Part shown: in pieces, positions 1 to 8,801 of the stretch
Layout of the letters: every line of letters begins with the position of its first letter
Position numbering within the stretch: the first letter of the stretch is position 1
Assembly (NCBI GenBank): GCA_904377845.1
Contig: CAJFGR010000043.1
Location: 1-35,757, forward strand
From: an uncultured Ruminococcus sp.
GTDB taxonomy: Bacteria; Bacillota; Clostridia; Lachnospirales; Lachnospiraceae
Direction of reading: 5' to 3'
DNA: 35,757 bases
Notes under the pieces: generated by a model
The model's database searches: none
What the model was told of the DNA's origin: nothing
The model's input: the letters and a program-made list of their open reading frames with translations, nothing else
Program-made: the position numbers and the translations under genes

Positions 1-19
1 TAGGTCGAGGGCATAACCA
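1..19 (+). rRNA. rrl: 3' end of 23S rRNA (partial)
   Basis: The first bases read TAGGTCGAGGGCATAACCA, which matches the usual 3' terminus of Firmicutes 23S rRNA (the 'GGTCGAGGxCxTAACCA' end). Only this tail is inside the window. The following 80 bases hold no gene and lead into an intrinsic terminator, so they look like the processing trailer of an rRNA operon. No 5S rRNA follows. The assignment rests on one short match and is therefore not certain. Confidence 0.7.
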
Positions 20-101
20 AAGCGGGAATAGGAAAAGATGGATGATTGGTTCTTTGTATGTAGTTTTGAAGGTATACGGATAATTAACCGGGAATGAGAA
101 G

Positions 102-134
102 AAACACCTGAGAGAGTAATCTTTCAGGTGTTTT
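102..134 (+). terminator. Intrinsic terminator after the 23S rRNA
   Basis: A 10-bp perfect stem (AAACACCTGA at 102-111 with TCAGGTGTTT at 124-133), a 12-base loop and a short T tract. It is placed to end the rRNA transcript entering from the left. Confidence 0.75.
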
Positions 135-192
135 CATGTGTATGATTCATTCAGACGATGAGAGACACAAAGAAGGGACTCGGAATATAATC

Positions 193-239
193 TGGTATAA
201 AGAAGGAAGCGACAGATGAAATTTACCTGCCGCTTCCTT
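193..239 (-). terminator. Intrinsic terminator of the fucosidase gene
   Basis: On the minus strand, arms AAGGAAGCGGCAG (239-227) and CTGTCGCTTCCTT (215-203) form a 13-bp stem with one G-U pair, followed by a T-rich stretch. It lies 23 bases past the stop codon of the minus-strand fucosidase gene. Confidence 0.8.
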
Positions 240-261
240 AATTCTTCTACTATAAGATAAA

Positions 262-3200
262 TTAATTTTTACGTCTTCTTTTAATTCGGACTGTCAACAG
301 TGCAGCTATAGTTCCAAAAGAGACAAAGGTGAATAATGCCCATGCCATTACTGGACTATCGACGCCGGTCTTCGGAGCTTTGCCCGATTTATCAGTATTA
401 GCTGTGCCCCCGGAATCCCCGGACCCATCAGGTTTGTTCTGATCTGACGGTTTATTCTGATCTGACGGTTTAGGATCTGTAGGTTTGCTGGAGTCATCTT
501 TTAGCTTAAAGGAAACAGATATAGTTACATCGCTGCCTGGCATAGTGAAAGCATAATTGCCGTCACCTTGATCTGTAACAGTAATCTTATTGTTAGATGT
601 ATCAGTAACAAGCACTTCATCTACTATATATCCCTCATCAGGAACAGTAGTAATGATAACACTGCTGCCTTCGCTATATGTGTTCTCAGGAACAGTTGCC
701 TGACCGTTTTGTGTTTCGTTAATTGTTATCTGATAAACCGGTTTAGCAGGCTGTTCAACTAGTTTAAAGGAAACAGATACAATAACATCAGTGCCTGGCA
801 TGGTAAATGCATAATTGCCTTCACCTTGATCTGTAATACTGATTTCATTGTTGTCTGCATCAGTAACAACTACTTTGTCTACTACATATCCTTCGTCAGG
901 AGCAGTAGTAATAACCACATTGCTATCTTTGCTGTATGTACTTTCAGGGACAGTTACTTTACCATTCTGAGTCTCAGCAATCGTTACTTTATATTTATTT
1001 ACAACGGAACCATCTTTACTAATGGTATAGCTTTCTCCTTCTGTGGTCTGGAAAGAAATTTTGTCGTCATTCAATGTTTCAGTTGCAACTGGATTTCCCT
1101 GTGAATCTACAACTGTATATCCGGAAAGACCGGCATATTCAGCAGTGAATTCTCCGCCGTTGCGTGATGTTACGACAAAAGAATCTGCCACGCCATCAGT
1201 CCATTTCATATCGATTTCAAAGTTGCCGCGTGCTACCATACCGTTTACGAAACCAGTATTCCATTCTTCCGGCAGAGTCGGCAGAAATTGGACATAGCCA
1301 AGCTGGCTCTGAAGGAGCATCTCATTGATACCTGCTGTGTAGCCAAAGTTACCGTCGATCTGGAAGATCGGATATGCTTTATAGTTCGCACCGCCGCCAT
1401 GTGATGAGAAGAGGTTTGTCAGGAATCCTGAGTTTCCTCCGCCTACTGCAGACTGTACGATCTGGAAAGCTTCATCAGAATGTCCTGTACGAGCCCAGAG
1501 GTTCAATTTGTGTGCTTTGGACCATCCGGTAGCGTCCAGACCACGTTCTTCAAGTGTGACCATAGCTGCATCCATGTATTCCGGATTGTCTTTACTGATA
1601 ATGTTACACGGATACAGAGCCATTAGGTGTGACAGATGTCTGTGCGGCGGTTCCTGTCCTCCGGAGGATGCGCCAAGGCTTACTCTCCACTGCGGAATAT
1701 CGATCTCAGGAAGATCTCCGGCCTGAGCTTTACCGAATGTTGTCTCTTCATACCATTCTTTAACCTGTCCGCTGTCACCAACAATGACAGGATTCAGTTT
1801 CTCCTGCTTTTCTCTCCACTGAGCGATTAAATCCTGATCTACGCCGAGGGTCTCTGCCGCTGCGATTGTGTTCTCAAAGTGCTGCCAGATAAACTGCTGA
1901 TCATAAGAAGCGCCTGCTACGATCGGACCATTCTCCGGTGAGTAGGATGGAGAAGATACATATCTCTGCTGGCTGTCGCTCCATACAAGTGCTTTGTCCC
2001 AGAAGTTTGCTACGGATTTCATGGACGGGTAGAGCTCGTCTCTTAAGTAATCCATATCTCCTGTGTACAGATAGTATTCATATGCATTGAGGAGTGCCCA
2101 TGCAGAACCGATCGGATTCCAGCCGGCAGCATTACCTTTCTGTCCCATAGAAGCGAACATATACGGGGTACTGAAACATCCCACGAGCCATCCGTTTTCA
2201 CCGTTAGTGTTTTCGATACCGAAAGCAGATTCTACAGCTCCCTGTCCTGCCACGCGCAGAACATCGAGAAAGTCATTATACGGAATCTGGCACTCAGCCA
2301 GGTTGCTTGCCAGTGTCGGCCAATAGTTCATCTGAATATTAATGTTAAAATGATAATCTCCATACCATGTGAAGCCTCCTTCACCCCAGACACCCTGAAG
2401 GTTTGTTGGAAGAGAACCTTCCCTGGAGCCTGCGATTGTCAGATAACGTCCGAACTGATAGCAGATAATTTCCAGTGCACGCTGCTCTGATTCCGTAGGA
2501 ATCTCACCGCCGTTTCCGTCTACCATGTTGCGGTATTTCTGGATCAGTTCATCTGTCGGAATCTGCGGGATCTCTTCGTTGAATCCGATCTCCAGACGGG
2601 AGAACAGTGCAGAGTGGTCAGCTATATGGTCTTCTTTCAGGGCGTCATAGCCTTTTTCTGCGGCAGCATTGACACGCCCGGTAACGGCAGCATGAGGATC
2701 TTCGCCGCGGAAGGTCGGGAGTTCCATCTTATAGTCGGTTCCACAGGCAAGAATCAGTGTCGCTGCATCTGCATCAGTTACATTGATGGAAGAACCATCA
2801 ACTGTCATCTCGCCGCCTTCCGGGATAACTTTCAACTGGGCTTCAGCGATAAGTCCGTTGCTTGCAAGGGTACCTCTCAGTGTGATCGTATCGCCTTCGG
2901 CTGTATTGGAAGCTGAGTAATTGAAAACAGACTGGAGATTAGTATCAAAGTCGATCTTTCCCTTTTCATCTGCTGTCAACCGGATGACAAGTACATTGTC
3001 AGGATAACTGTTGAAATATTCACGAGTGTAGTGAACCCCTTCATAGTCATAGCTGACTGTTGCGAGAGCAGTACGCATATCCAGGTCTCGGATATAGCCG
3101 GTTACCTGACTCTCATCCACATCGTGGCTGTTAATGAAAATACTTGCATAATCTCTTGGGGCTGCATAACCGTTTAAGTCTCCCATGAGTTTATTAAGGT

Positions 3201-3672
3201 CATCCATCGCATCTCCGTTGGTGCCTGTTCCGACTGAAGAGTAGGAGTTTTCGTCATAGCCGAAAACATACTGCGATTTGTCTTCCAGCTTTTCACGGAT
3301 CGTATTCAGGTCACTTCGTATTTTCTGAAGATCTTCCTCAGTATCTGTCGGATTAGTATTACCGTAGTTGTATCCGTTGCCGTTATTTTCGGTCGGACCG
3401 CCGTCCCATACGGTTTTTTCATTGAGATGGATCTTATCTGAGGCAATACCGCCATATACAAGACCACCCATATAGCCGTTGCCGATAGCAAGTGCTTCGG
3501 TCTGCCAGTCGGTTGCCGGTTCGTCGTACCAGATCCTCAGAAGATTGTCATTTGCAGATTTCTCTGAAGTTGCTGCTGTGGTGTTCTCAGCAAATGCTGC
3601 GGCAGGCAATAAAGAGACAGTCATCGCAACTGCAAGTGAAATGCCTGCCAGTTTTCTGAATTTGTTTTTCAT
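262..3672 (-). CDS. Secreted, wall-anchored GH95 alpha-L-fucosidase
   Basis: A 1136-residue glycoside hydrolase family 95 enzyme, expected to release alpha-1,2-linked L-fucose from mucin or milk glycans outside the cell. Residues 1-28 form a signal peptide. The family motifs are visible: the FNINIQMNYW segment with N443 and N445, SPENGP with the likely general acid E580, HRHLSHL, and IDGNFG with D773. Two beta-rich repeats of about 75 residues (roughly 896-972 and 982-1057) follow the catalytic module. Then come a Lys/Pro/Asp-rich spacer, a sortase-type APKTG motif (1099-1103), a hydrophobic helix and an RRRK tail. The motif has Ala in place of the usual Leu, so the sortase class is uncertain. 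The start is preceded by GGAGG. The gene is monocistronic, divergent from the sugar operon, and has its own terminator. GH95 assignment is confident; the exact linkage is inferred. Confidence 0.93.
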   Translation of the reverse strand: MKNKFRKLAGISLAVAMTVSLLPAAAFAENTTAATSEKSANDNLLRIWYDEPATDWQTEALAIGNGYMGGLVYGGIASDKIHLNEKTVWDGGPTENNGNGYNYGNTNPTDTEEDLQKIRSDLNTIREKLEDKSQYVFGYDENSYSSVGTGTNGDAMDDLNKLMGDLNGYAAPRDYASIFINSHDVDESQVTGYIRDLDMRTALATVSYDYEGVHYTREYFNSYPDNVLVIRLTADEKGKIDFDTNLQSVFNYSASNTAEGDTITLRGTLASNGLIAEAQLKVIPEGGEMTVDGSSINVTDADAATLILACGTDYKMELPTFRGEDPHAAVTGRVNAAAEKGYDALKEDHIADHSALFSRLEIGFNEEIPQIPTDELIQKYRNMVDGNGGEIPTESEQRALEIICYQFGRYLTIAGSREGSLPTNLQGVWGEGGFTWYGDYHFNINIQMNYWPTLASNLAECQIPYNDFLDVLRVAGQGAVESAFGIENTNGENGWLVGCFSTPYMFASMGQKGNAAGWNPIGSAWALLNAYEYYLYTGDMDYLRDELYPSMKSVANFWDKALVWSDSQQRYVSSPSYSPENGPIVAGASYDQQFIWQHFENTIAAAETLGVDQDLIAQWREKQEKLNPVIVGDSGQVKEWYEETTFGKAQAGDLPEIDIPQWRVSLGASSGGQEPPHRHLSHLMALYPCNIISKDNPEYMDAAMVTLEERGLDATGWSKAHKLNLWARTGHSDEAFQIVQSAVGGGNSGFLTNLFSSHGGGANYKAYPIFQIDGNFGYTAGINEMLLQSQLGYVQFLPTLPEEWNTGFVNGMVARGNFEIDMKWTDGVADSFVVTSRNGGEFTAEYAGLSGYTVVDSQGNPVATETLNDDKISFQTTEGESYTISKDGSVVNKYKVTIAETQNGKVTVPESTYSKDSNVVITTAPDEGYVVDKVVVTDADNNEISITDQGEGNYAFTMPGTDVIVSVSFKLVEQPAKPVYQITINETQNGQATVPENTYSEGSSVIITTVPDEGYIVDEVLVTDTSNNKITVTDQGDGNYAFTMPGSDVTISVSFKLKDDSSKPTDPKPSDQNKPSDQNKPDGSGDSGGTANTDKSGKAPKTGVDSPVMAWALFTFVSFGTIAALLTVRIKRRRKN
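502..987 (-). repeat. Two tandem repeats inside the fucosidase gene
   Basis: Two copies of a repeat of about 75 residues, each running from (I/V)T(I)xETQNG through TxPDEGYxVD and GNYAFTMPG to SVSFKL. They resemble bacterial InlB/listeria-like surface repeats that act as wall-spanning spacers. The copies are separated by a short Pro-containing linker and are also clearly similar at the DNA level, so the unit could expand or contract by recombination. Confidence 0.8.
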
Positions 3673-4168
3673 TCTTTATCCTCCATGTAAGATTAAATTT
3701 CCCGAATTTATTAAAATTCAGGTTAGTTGCATAATGCTTCTCCGATAGGATATCCCTCCTTTTTTAATAAATTTACTGCTCTGTTTATCTAACAATCCGT
3801 TGGACTGTTATTCATAAAAAAGGACTATTGCAGTATCTGTTTTGCAATCGTCATAAAATTAATTAATGAAATGCAGATTATCGTATTTGAAAATGCATTG
3901 GTGAAAATACAGAAAATAATATTTTTATATATGTTGTGTAGCGAAAAATATCATAAAACATATTTTCGCAAAAAGCAATATAATTGTAAAAATAATTAAT
4001 TATAATTACTAAAACATATATAATTTGTGAAAAATACACAAAACAAATACGACGCAAAAATAAAGATATGTCAGAAAAGCATTGTTTATAATGAATAGAG
4101 TATCTGTGGTGGAAAATGATGTGTCCCCCAAAATGAAAATCTATACGACTCAAATTATATATTTGGTC
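3673..4168. other. AT-rich divergent intergenic region
   Basis: Very AT-rich DNA between the fucosidase gene and the sugar operon. Apart from the fucosidase ribosome site and the palindrome at 3790-3810, no gene or RNA is recognised. I saw no convincing minus-strand TTGACA/TATAAT pair, so the fucosidase promoter probably depends on an activator. Confidence 0.5.
3790..3810. promoter_or_regulatory. Operator-like palindrome upstream of fucosidase
   Basis: Arms TAACAATCC and GGACTGTTA surround a central GTT, with one mismatch between the arms. The 21-bp size and symmetry suit a dimeric regulator, and it lies about 120 bp upstream of the fucosidase start. It does not match the LacI operator at 4208. 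No cognate regulator is identified in the window. Confidence 0.4.
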
Positions 4169-4197
4169 TTGACAGTTTATAAATCGTGTATTAATAT
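4169..4197 (+). promoter_or_regulatory. Sigma-A promoter of the sugar operon
   Basis: TTGACA (4169-4174), a 17-bp spacer and TAATAT (4192-4197), a near-consensus promoter. The expected start at about 4204 lies just ahead of the operator palindrome, so a bound repressor would block initiation or early elongation. Confidence 0.85.
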
Positions 4198-4207
4198 AAA
4201 TACATAA

Positions 4208-4227
4208 AAACCGAAACGTTTCGGTTT
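4208..4227. promoter_or_regulatory. LacI-family operator (perfect 20-bp palindrome)
   Basis: AAACCGAAACGTTTCGGTTT is a perfect palindrome with the central CG step typical of LacI/GalR operators. It begins about 11 bp after the -10 box. The LacI-type gene at 5137 in the same operon is the obvious candidate to bind it, giving autoregulated, sugar-induced expression. The pairing of regulator and site is inferred. Confidence 0.85.
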
Positions 4228-4248
4228 AATAGAGAAGGAGGAAATATT

Positions 4249-5100
4249 ATGCCATTAGTTACTTCGGAAAAAATGCTTTTAGATGCCCAGAAAGGTGGTT
4301 ATGCGGTAGGCGCATTCAATGTCGAAAATATGGAAATGGTCAAGGCCGTGCTTGCCGCAGCAGAGGAACTGAAGGCACCTGTAATGCTCCAGACAACACC
4401 TGGTACAATTAAATATGGAACTGTTGAGACATATGCAGCGATCGTGAAAGCAGAGGCGGAGAAGGTATCTGTGCCTGTGTGCCTGCATCTGGATCATGGC
4501 GACAGTTTTGAGCTTGCCGTTCAGGCGATGAAAGCCGGGTATACTTCCGTGATGATCGACGGTTCACACGAAGATTTTGAAAATAATATTGCCATAACGA
4601 AGAAAGTTGTTGATGTTGCAAAGGCAATCGGAATCCCGGTAGAGGCAGAGCTTGGTAAAGTAGGCGGGAAGGAAGATGATCTGGAAGCAGATGCCGATAC
4701 AAATACAGATCCTGTGGAAGCAAAAGAATTTGTTGAGCGCACAGGTGTTTCTTCACTTGCAGTTGCTATCGGTACAGCCCACGGTTTTTATGTAGGAACT
4801 CCTGTACTTGATAAACCGAGGGTAAGCGCGATCAAAGAAGTCGTACCGGTACCGCTGGTACTCCACGGAGCTTCAGGGCTCAGCGAAGAGGATGTAAAAG
4901 AGTGTGTTGAGCGCGGAATGTGCAAGGTGAACTTTGCTACAGAACTTCGCGCAGCATACACAGCCGCTGTCAAGAAGCTTCTTGAGGAAAAGCCGGAGAC
5001 GTACGACCCGAAAAAGCTCGGTATTGTAGGAATGGAAGCTGTAAAAGAGCAGGTTATGCTTCGTATGAAGATGTGCGGCTGTGACGGAAAGGCTGAGTAA
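4249..5100 (+). CDS. Class II ketose-bisphosphate aldolase (GatY/KbaY/Fba type)
   Basis: A 283-residue zinc-dependent aldolase that cleaves fructose- or tagatose-1,6-bisphosphate into dihydroxyacetone phosphate and glyceraldehyde 3-phosphate in the cytoplasm. HLDHGD carries the catalytic D82 and zinc ligand H83. Further metal ligands are H178 in GTAHGFY and H206 in LHGASGL. VEAELGKVGGKED and KVNFATELR are the usual phosphate-binding and structural segments. Length and numbering fit the GatY/KbaY subgroup. It is the first gene of the operon, with AAGGAGG seven bases before the ATG. The GatD-like dehydrogenase and PfkB kinase downstream make tagatose-1,6-bisphosphate the more likely substrate, but fructose-1,6-bisphosphate cannot be excluded. 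Confidence 0.92.
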   Translation: MPLVTSEKMLLDAQKGGYAVGAFNVENMEMVKAVLAAAEELKAPVMLQTTPGTIKYGTVETYAAIVKAEAEKVSVPVCLHLDHGDSFELAVQAMKAGYTSVMIDGSHEDFENNIAITKKVVDVAKAIGIPVEAELGKVGGKEDDLEADADTNTDPVEAKEFVERTGVSSLAVAIGTAHGFYVGTPVLDKPRVSAIKEVVPVPLVLHGASGLSEEDVKECVERGMCKVNFATELRAAYTAAVKKLLEEKPETYDPKKLGIVGMEAVKEQVMLRMKMCGCDGKAE

Positions 5101-5136
5101 AAGCAGTCTGACATAACAGAAAAAGGCGGTGAGAAT

Positions 5137-6195
5137 ATGGGAGCGACGATGAAGGACATCGCAAAGCGGACCGGTCTCGGTCTTGCAACGATTTCTTCCT
5201 ATTTTAATGGAGGCAATGTCCGGGAAAAAAACCGCATAAAAATTGAAGAGGCAATTGAAGAACTTCATTTTGAAGTAAACGAGGTCGCCAGAGGACTGAA
5301 AACAAATCGTACAAAAACAATCGGCATTATCATTCCGGAGCTTAATAATATTTTTTTCGCCGAGATTATTACAGAGGCGGAAGATATACTCAGAAGCCGT
5401 GGGTACGCAACAATGATCTGCGACTGTCGTTCCGATAATGAAAGAGAGAAGGAAGCTGCGGATTTTCTGTATCACAGGAGAGTAGACGGAGTGATTGTTA
5501 TGCCTGCAGGAAAGTCCGGAGATGCTTTGATGAAATTTATTCGTGCCGGAAAACCAGTAGTTATGATCGACCGAAAAATGCAGGATCTTCCATGTGACTG
5601 TATCCTGGTAGAAAATGAAGGAGCCGCAGAAGATGCGGTGAGGCGCCTTATAGATGCCGGACACCGCAGGATAGGTATGATTGCCGGTCCGGAGGACGTT
5701 TATACAGCAAGAGAAAGACAGAGGGGCTATAAGAAAGCTCTTGAAGAAAACGGATTAAGTTGTGACGATAGTCTGATAGCAAGAGGTAACTATACAATAG
5801 CAGGCGGCGCAGCAGCTATGAGGAAGCTTCGTGAGACAAATCCTGATATGACAGCTGTATTTATATCAAACTATGAAATGACAGTGGGGGCAATGATGGA
5901 GATCAATGATCTTGGTATTAAAATTCCCGAGGATATTTCAGTAATTGGTTTTGATAATGTTGATTTTGCAAAAGCATCTGTTCCCAGACTCAGTATTGTC
6001 ACTCAGCCTACAGATAAGATTGGCCGGGAGGCTGCTAATATTCTTATTGAAAAACTTGAGACAAGGGAAAATAGTGTTCAGGCGGGTGAAAAGAAGCCGG
6101 AGGACCGGACAACAGTAACAGTGACGTTAAAAACAGGTTTTGTTGAAGGAAAATCCGTAAGAAATCTCAGGCAGAGCGGATGTACTGAAGCATAA
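5137..6195 (+). CDS. LacI/GalR-family transcriptional regulator
   Basis: A 352-residue regulator. The N-terminus (MKDIAKRTGLGLATISSYFN) is the LacI-type helix-turn-helix and hinge region, followed by the periplasmic-binding-protein-like sensor domain (TKTIGIIIPELNN, DGVIVMPAG, ISVIGFDNVDFA). A GGCGG site precedes the ATG at 5137; a second in-frame ATG at 5149 gives the more canonical MKDIAKR start. It sits between aldolase and kinase, so it is transcribed with the genes it probably controls. The expected binding site is the palindrome at 4208-4227. The inducer should be an intermediate or substrate of the pathway, and is not known. Confidence 0.92.
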   Translation: MGATMKDIAKRTGLGLATISSYFNGGNVREKNRIKIEEAIEELHFEVNEVARGLKTNRTKTIGIIIPELNNIFFAEIITEAEDILRSRGYATMICDCRSDNEREKEAADFLYHRRVDGVIVMPAGKSGDALMKFIRAGKPVVMIDRKMQDLPCDCILVENEGAAEDAVRRLIDAGHRRIGMIAGPEDVYTARERQRGYKKALEENGLSCDDSLIARGNYTIAGGAAAMRKLRETNPDMTAVFISNYEMTVGAMMEINDLGIKIPEDISVIGFDNVDFAKASVPRLSIVTQPTDKIGREAANILIEKLETRENSVQAGEKKPEDRTTVTVTLKTGFVEGKSVRNLRQSGCTEA

Positions 6196-6216
6196 CAGAA
6201 AGCTGAGGAGAAGATT

Positions 6217-7737
6217 ATGTGCGAATATTTGTTGGGAATTGACATCGGAACAAGTGCCTGCAAGATTGCCGTATTTACAAGAGACGGACAGGTGGCGGCA
6301 TCGGGCAGCGGGGATTATCCGGTGTATTATCCGCATCCGGGATGGGCGGAGCAGAATCCGGATGAATGGTGGGATGCTGTGTGCAGGACGATACCTGAAG
6401 TACTGAAGAAAGGCGGAATAGATCCGTCTGAAATCAAAGGCGTAGGGATTGACGGACAGAGCTGGTCCGCGATCGCGGTTGACCGGGAGGGAAATGTTCT
6501 TGCTAACACACCGATCTGGATGGATACAAGAGCAGTGGATATCTGTGATGAGTATAATGAAAAGATTGGAAAAGAGAAGATCTTCGAGTTATGCGGCAAT
6601 CCGCTTCAGCCGTCCTATACAACTCCTAAGATCATCTGGTATCAGAGAAATATACCGGAAGTTTATGAAAAGACGTATAAAATTCTGCAGTCTAACAGCT
6701 TTATCGCATACAGGCTGACAGGGGTAATAAGCCAGGATCTTTCGCAGGGATACGGACTCCACTGTTTTGATATGAGAAAGGGATGTTGGGATGCAGAAAT
6801 GTGCGCCGCATTCGGATTCTCACCGGATATACTGCCGGAGATCCATGCGTGTCATGATATTGTCGGGACGGTGACAAAAGGGGCAGCAGCGCAGTGCGGA
6901 CTGGCAGAGGGAACGCCGGTGGCTGCCGGCGGCCTGGATGCGGCATGCGGTACTCTCGGAGCCGGTGTTATCCACAGTGGAGAGACACAGGAGCAGGGCG
7001 GACAGGCAGGCGGAATGAGCATCTGTACCGATACATATCAGGCAGACGAACGGCTGATTCTGGGGTATCACGTAATCCCCGGACACTGGCTCCTGCAGGG
7101 AGGCACGACCGGAGGCGGCGGTGTGATGCGCTGGCTGGAGAAAGAGTTTGGTGCCTATGAAAGAGAAGTAGGAAAAAGGCAGGGAAAGAGTTCTCTTGAC
7201 CTTTTTAATGAGGAGGCGGCAGCAGTGGCGCCGGGCAGTGACGGTCTGATCTTCCTTCCGTATATGTCAGGTGAGAGAACCCCTATCTGGGATCCGGATG
7301 CCAAGGGAGTATATTACGGAATTGATTTCAGTAAGACAAAAGGCCATTTCATCCGCTCGGCTATGGAAGGTACTGCCTACGCGCTTAAACATAATCTTGA
7401 TGTGGCGGAAGAAGCCGGCGCAAAAGTGACAGTGATGCGCGCGATGGGCGGTTCGGCCAACTCTCTGCTCTGGACACAGATCAAATCCGATATTACAGGG
7501 AAACCGATCATTGTTCCGTCATCCGATACGGCGACTACCCTGGGAGCCGTAATACTGGCAGGAGTCGGAATCGGTATGTACGCGGATTTTGAAGAGGCGG
7601 TCAGCCTGACGGTTCAGGATCAGAGATCCCACGAACCGGATCAGGAAAAACGTGCGGTATATGATGAAAATTACAATACATATATAGAACTTTATCAACA
7701 GTTAAAAGGTATCATGAAAAAAAGAGGAGGCAGATAA
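6217..7737 (+). CDS. FGGY-family carbohydrate kinase (xylulokinase-like)
   Basis: A 506-residue sugar or polyol kinase of the FGGY family. It shows the N-terminal phosphate-binding GIDIGTSACK, the PHPGWAEQNPDEWW segment typical of XylB relatives, the catalytic-base motif AAGGLDAACG with D241, and the second-domain FLPYMSGERTP and AMGGSANS motifs. By sequence it would be called xylulokinase, but no xylose isomerase or pentose gene is nearby. Next to a galactitol-phosphate-type dehydrogenase it more plausibly phosphorylates a hexitol or ketohexose. RBS GAGGAG lies upstream, and only two bases separate it from the next gene. Substrate assignment is inference. Confidence 0.85.
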   Translation: MCEYLLGIDIGTSACKIAVFTRDGQVAASGSGDYPVYYPHPGWAEQNPDEWWDAVCRTIPEVLKKGGIDPSEIKGVGIDGQSWSAIAVDREGNVLANTPIWMDTRAVDICDEYNEKIGKEKIFELCGNPLQPSYTTPKIIWYQRNIPEVYEKTYKILQSNSFIAYRLTGVISQDLSQGYGLHCFDMRKGCWDAEMCAAFGFSPDILPEIHACHDIVGTVTKGAAAQCGLAEGTPVAAGGLDAACGTLGAGVIHSGETQEQGGQAGGMSICTDTYQADERLILGYHVIPGHWLLQGGTTGGGGVMRWLEKEFGAYEREVGKRQGKSSLDLFNEEAAAVAPGSDGLIFLPYMSGERTPIWDPDAKGVYYGIDFSKTKGHFIRSAMEGTAYALKHNLDVAEEAGAKVTVMRAMGGSANSLLWTQIKSDITGKPIIVPSSDTATTLGAVILAGVGIGMYADFEEAVSLTVQDQRSHEPDQEKRAVYDENYNTYIELYQQLKGIMKKRGGR

Positions 7738-7739
7738 AC

Positions 7740-8789
7740 ATGAAAGCAGCTGTTGTATGTGCAAATGAGGATGTACGTTATATGGATTATGAAGAACCGA
7801 CGCCGGGACCGGGAGAGGTAAAGGTTAAGGTAAAGGCTTCCGGTATCTGCGGTTCGGATATTCCGCGTGTACTCAATCACGGTGTACATTTTTATCCGAT
7901 CGTTCTCGGACACGAGTTCGCAGGGGATGTAGTGGAAATAGGAGAGGGAGTAACCAAGGTAAAGGTCGGAGACCATGTGTCCGGAGCACCGCTCAAACCG
8001 TGCATGAAATGTGATGACTGCCAGAACGGAAACTTCTCCCTGTGCAAACATTACAGCTTCATCGGTTCAAGAGAGCAGGGAAGCAATGCAGACTATGTGG
8101 TGATCCCGGAACAGAACGCAGTTGTATATGACGCATCTATCCCTTATGAGCAGGCAGCTATGTTTGAGCCTGCTACAGTCGCTCTTCACGGTGTATATCA
8201 GAACGATTATCAGGGCGGACAGTATGTGGCTATCTTAGGCGGCGGGACTGTCGGAATGTTTACCATGCAGTGGACGAAGATCTTCGGATCCAAAAAGGTA
8301 GTTGTATTTGATATCAGTGAGGCAAGACTGGAGCTTGCAAAACGCCTTGGCGCAGATGAAGTGATCAATACAACAGAAGAAGGCTTTATGGAGAAAGCGA
8401 TGGCGATCACAGGCGGAAAGGGATACGGCTATGTATTTGAGACAGCAGGTCAGGTGCCGACTATGCAGGAAGCTTTCAGATTAGCTGCAAATAAAGCCCA
8501 TGTATGCTTCATCGGCACACCTCATGAGACACTGTCATTTACACAGGATCTCTGGGAGCAGATGAACCGCAAGGAATTCAAGCTGACAGGTTCATGGATG
8601 TCCTACAGCGCACCGTTCCCGGGAAAAGAATGGGAGCTGACAGCCCACTATTTCGCAACAGGTCAGTTGAAATTTGACGAGGGATTTATCTATAAGAAGA
8701 TGCCTATGAGTCAGGCTCAGGAAGCCTTCCAGATGTTTAAGACACCCGGACTTGTCAAAGGAAAACTGATGCTGGTTAATGAGGATTAG
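7740..8789 (+). CDS. gatD: Zn-dependent dehydrogenase, galactitol-1-phosphate 5-dehydrogenase-like
   Basis: A 349-residue medium-chain zinc dehydrogenase. Catalytic zinc ligands are C37 (GICGSD), H58 and E59 (GHEF). The structural zinc site is C88, C91, C94 and C102. ILGGGTVGM is the NAD-binding turn. Several stretches follow E. coli GatD specifically: CGSDxPR, YPIxLGHEF, FIGSRxxG and GSWMxYSxPxPGxEWE. GatD oxidises galactitol 1-phosphate to tagatose 6-phosphate. The following gene is a PfkB kinase of the type that makes tagatose 1,6-bisphosphate, which supports the assignment. The resemblance is strong, but activity on another polyol phosphate, or an unphosphorylated polyol, is possible. Confidence 0.8.
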   Translation: MKAAVVCANEDVRYMDYEEPTPGPGEVKVKVKASGICGSDIPRVLNHGVHFYPIVLGHEFAGDVVEIGEGVTKVKVGDHVSGAPLKPCMKCDDCQNGNFSLCKHYSFIGSREQGSNADYVVIPEQNAVVYDASIPYEQAAMFEPATVALHGVYQNDYQGGQYVAILGGGTVGMFTMQWTKIFGSKKVVVFDISEARLELAKRLGADEVINTTEEGFMEKAMAITGGKGYGYVFETAGQVPTMQEAFRLAANKAHVCFIGTPHETLSFTQDLWEQMNRKEFKLTGSWMSYSAPFPGKEWELTAHYFATGQLKFDEGFIYKKMPMSQAQEAFQMFKTPGLVKGKLMLVNED

Positions 8790-8801
8790 GAGGCTTTTGA
8801 T

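Noticed and set aside
3878..4153. Minus-strand open frame of 91 codons in the divergent intergenic region
   Set aside because: Composition is that of AT-rich noncoding DNA (Phe, Tyr, Ile, His runs), there is no ribosome site, and it overlaps the operon's promoter region.
6217..7737. Calling the FGGY kinase a true xylulokinase (xylB) in a xylose pathway
   Set aside because: No xylose isomerase, xylose transporter or pentose-phosphate gene is nearby, and the neighbouring enzymes are hexitol/ketohexose type.
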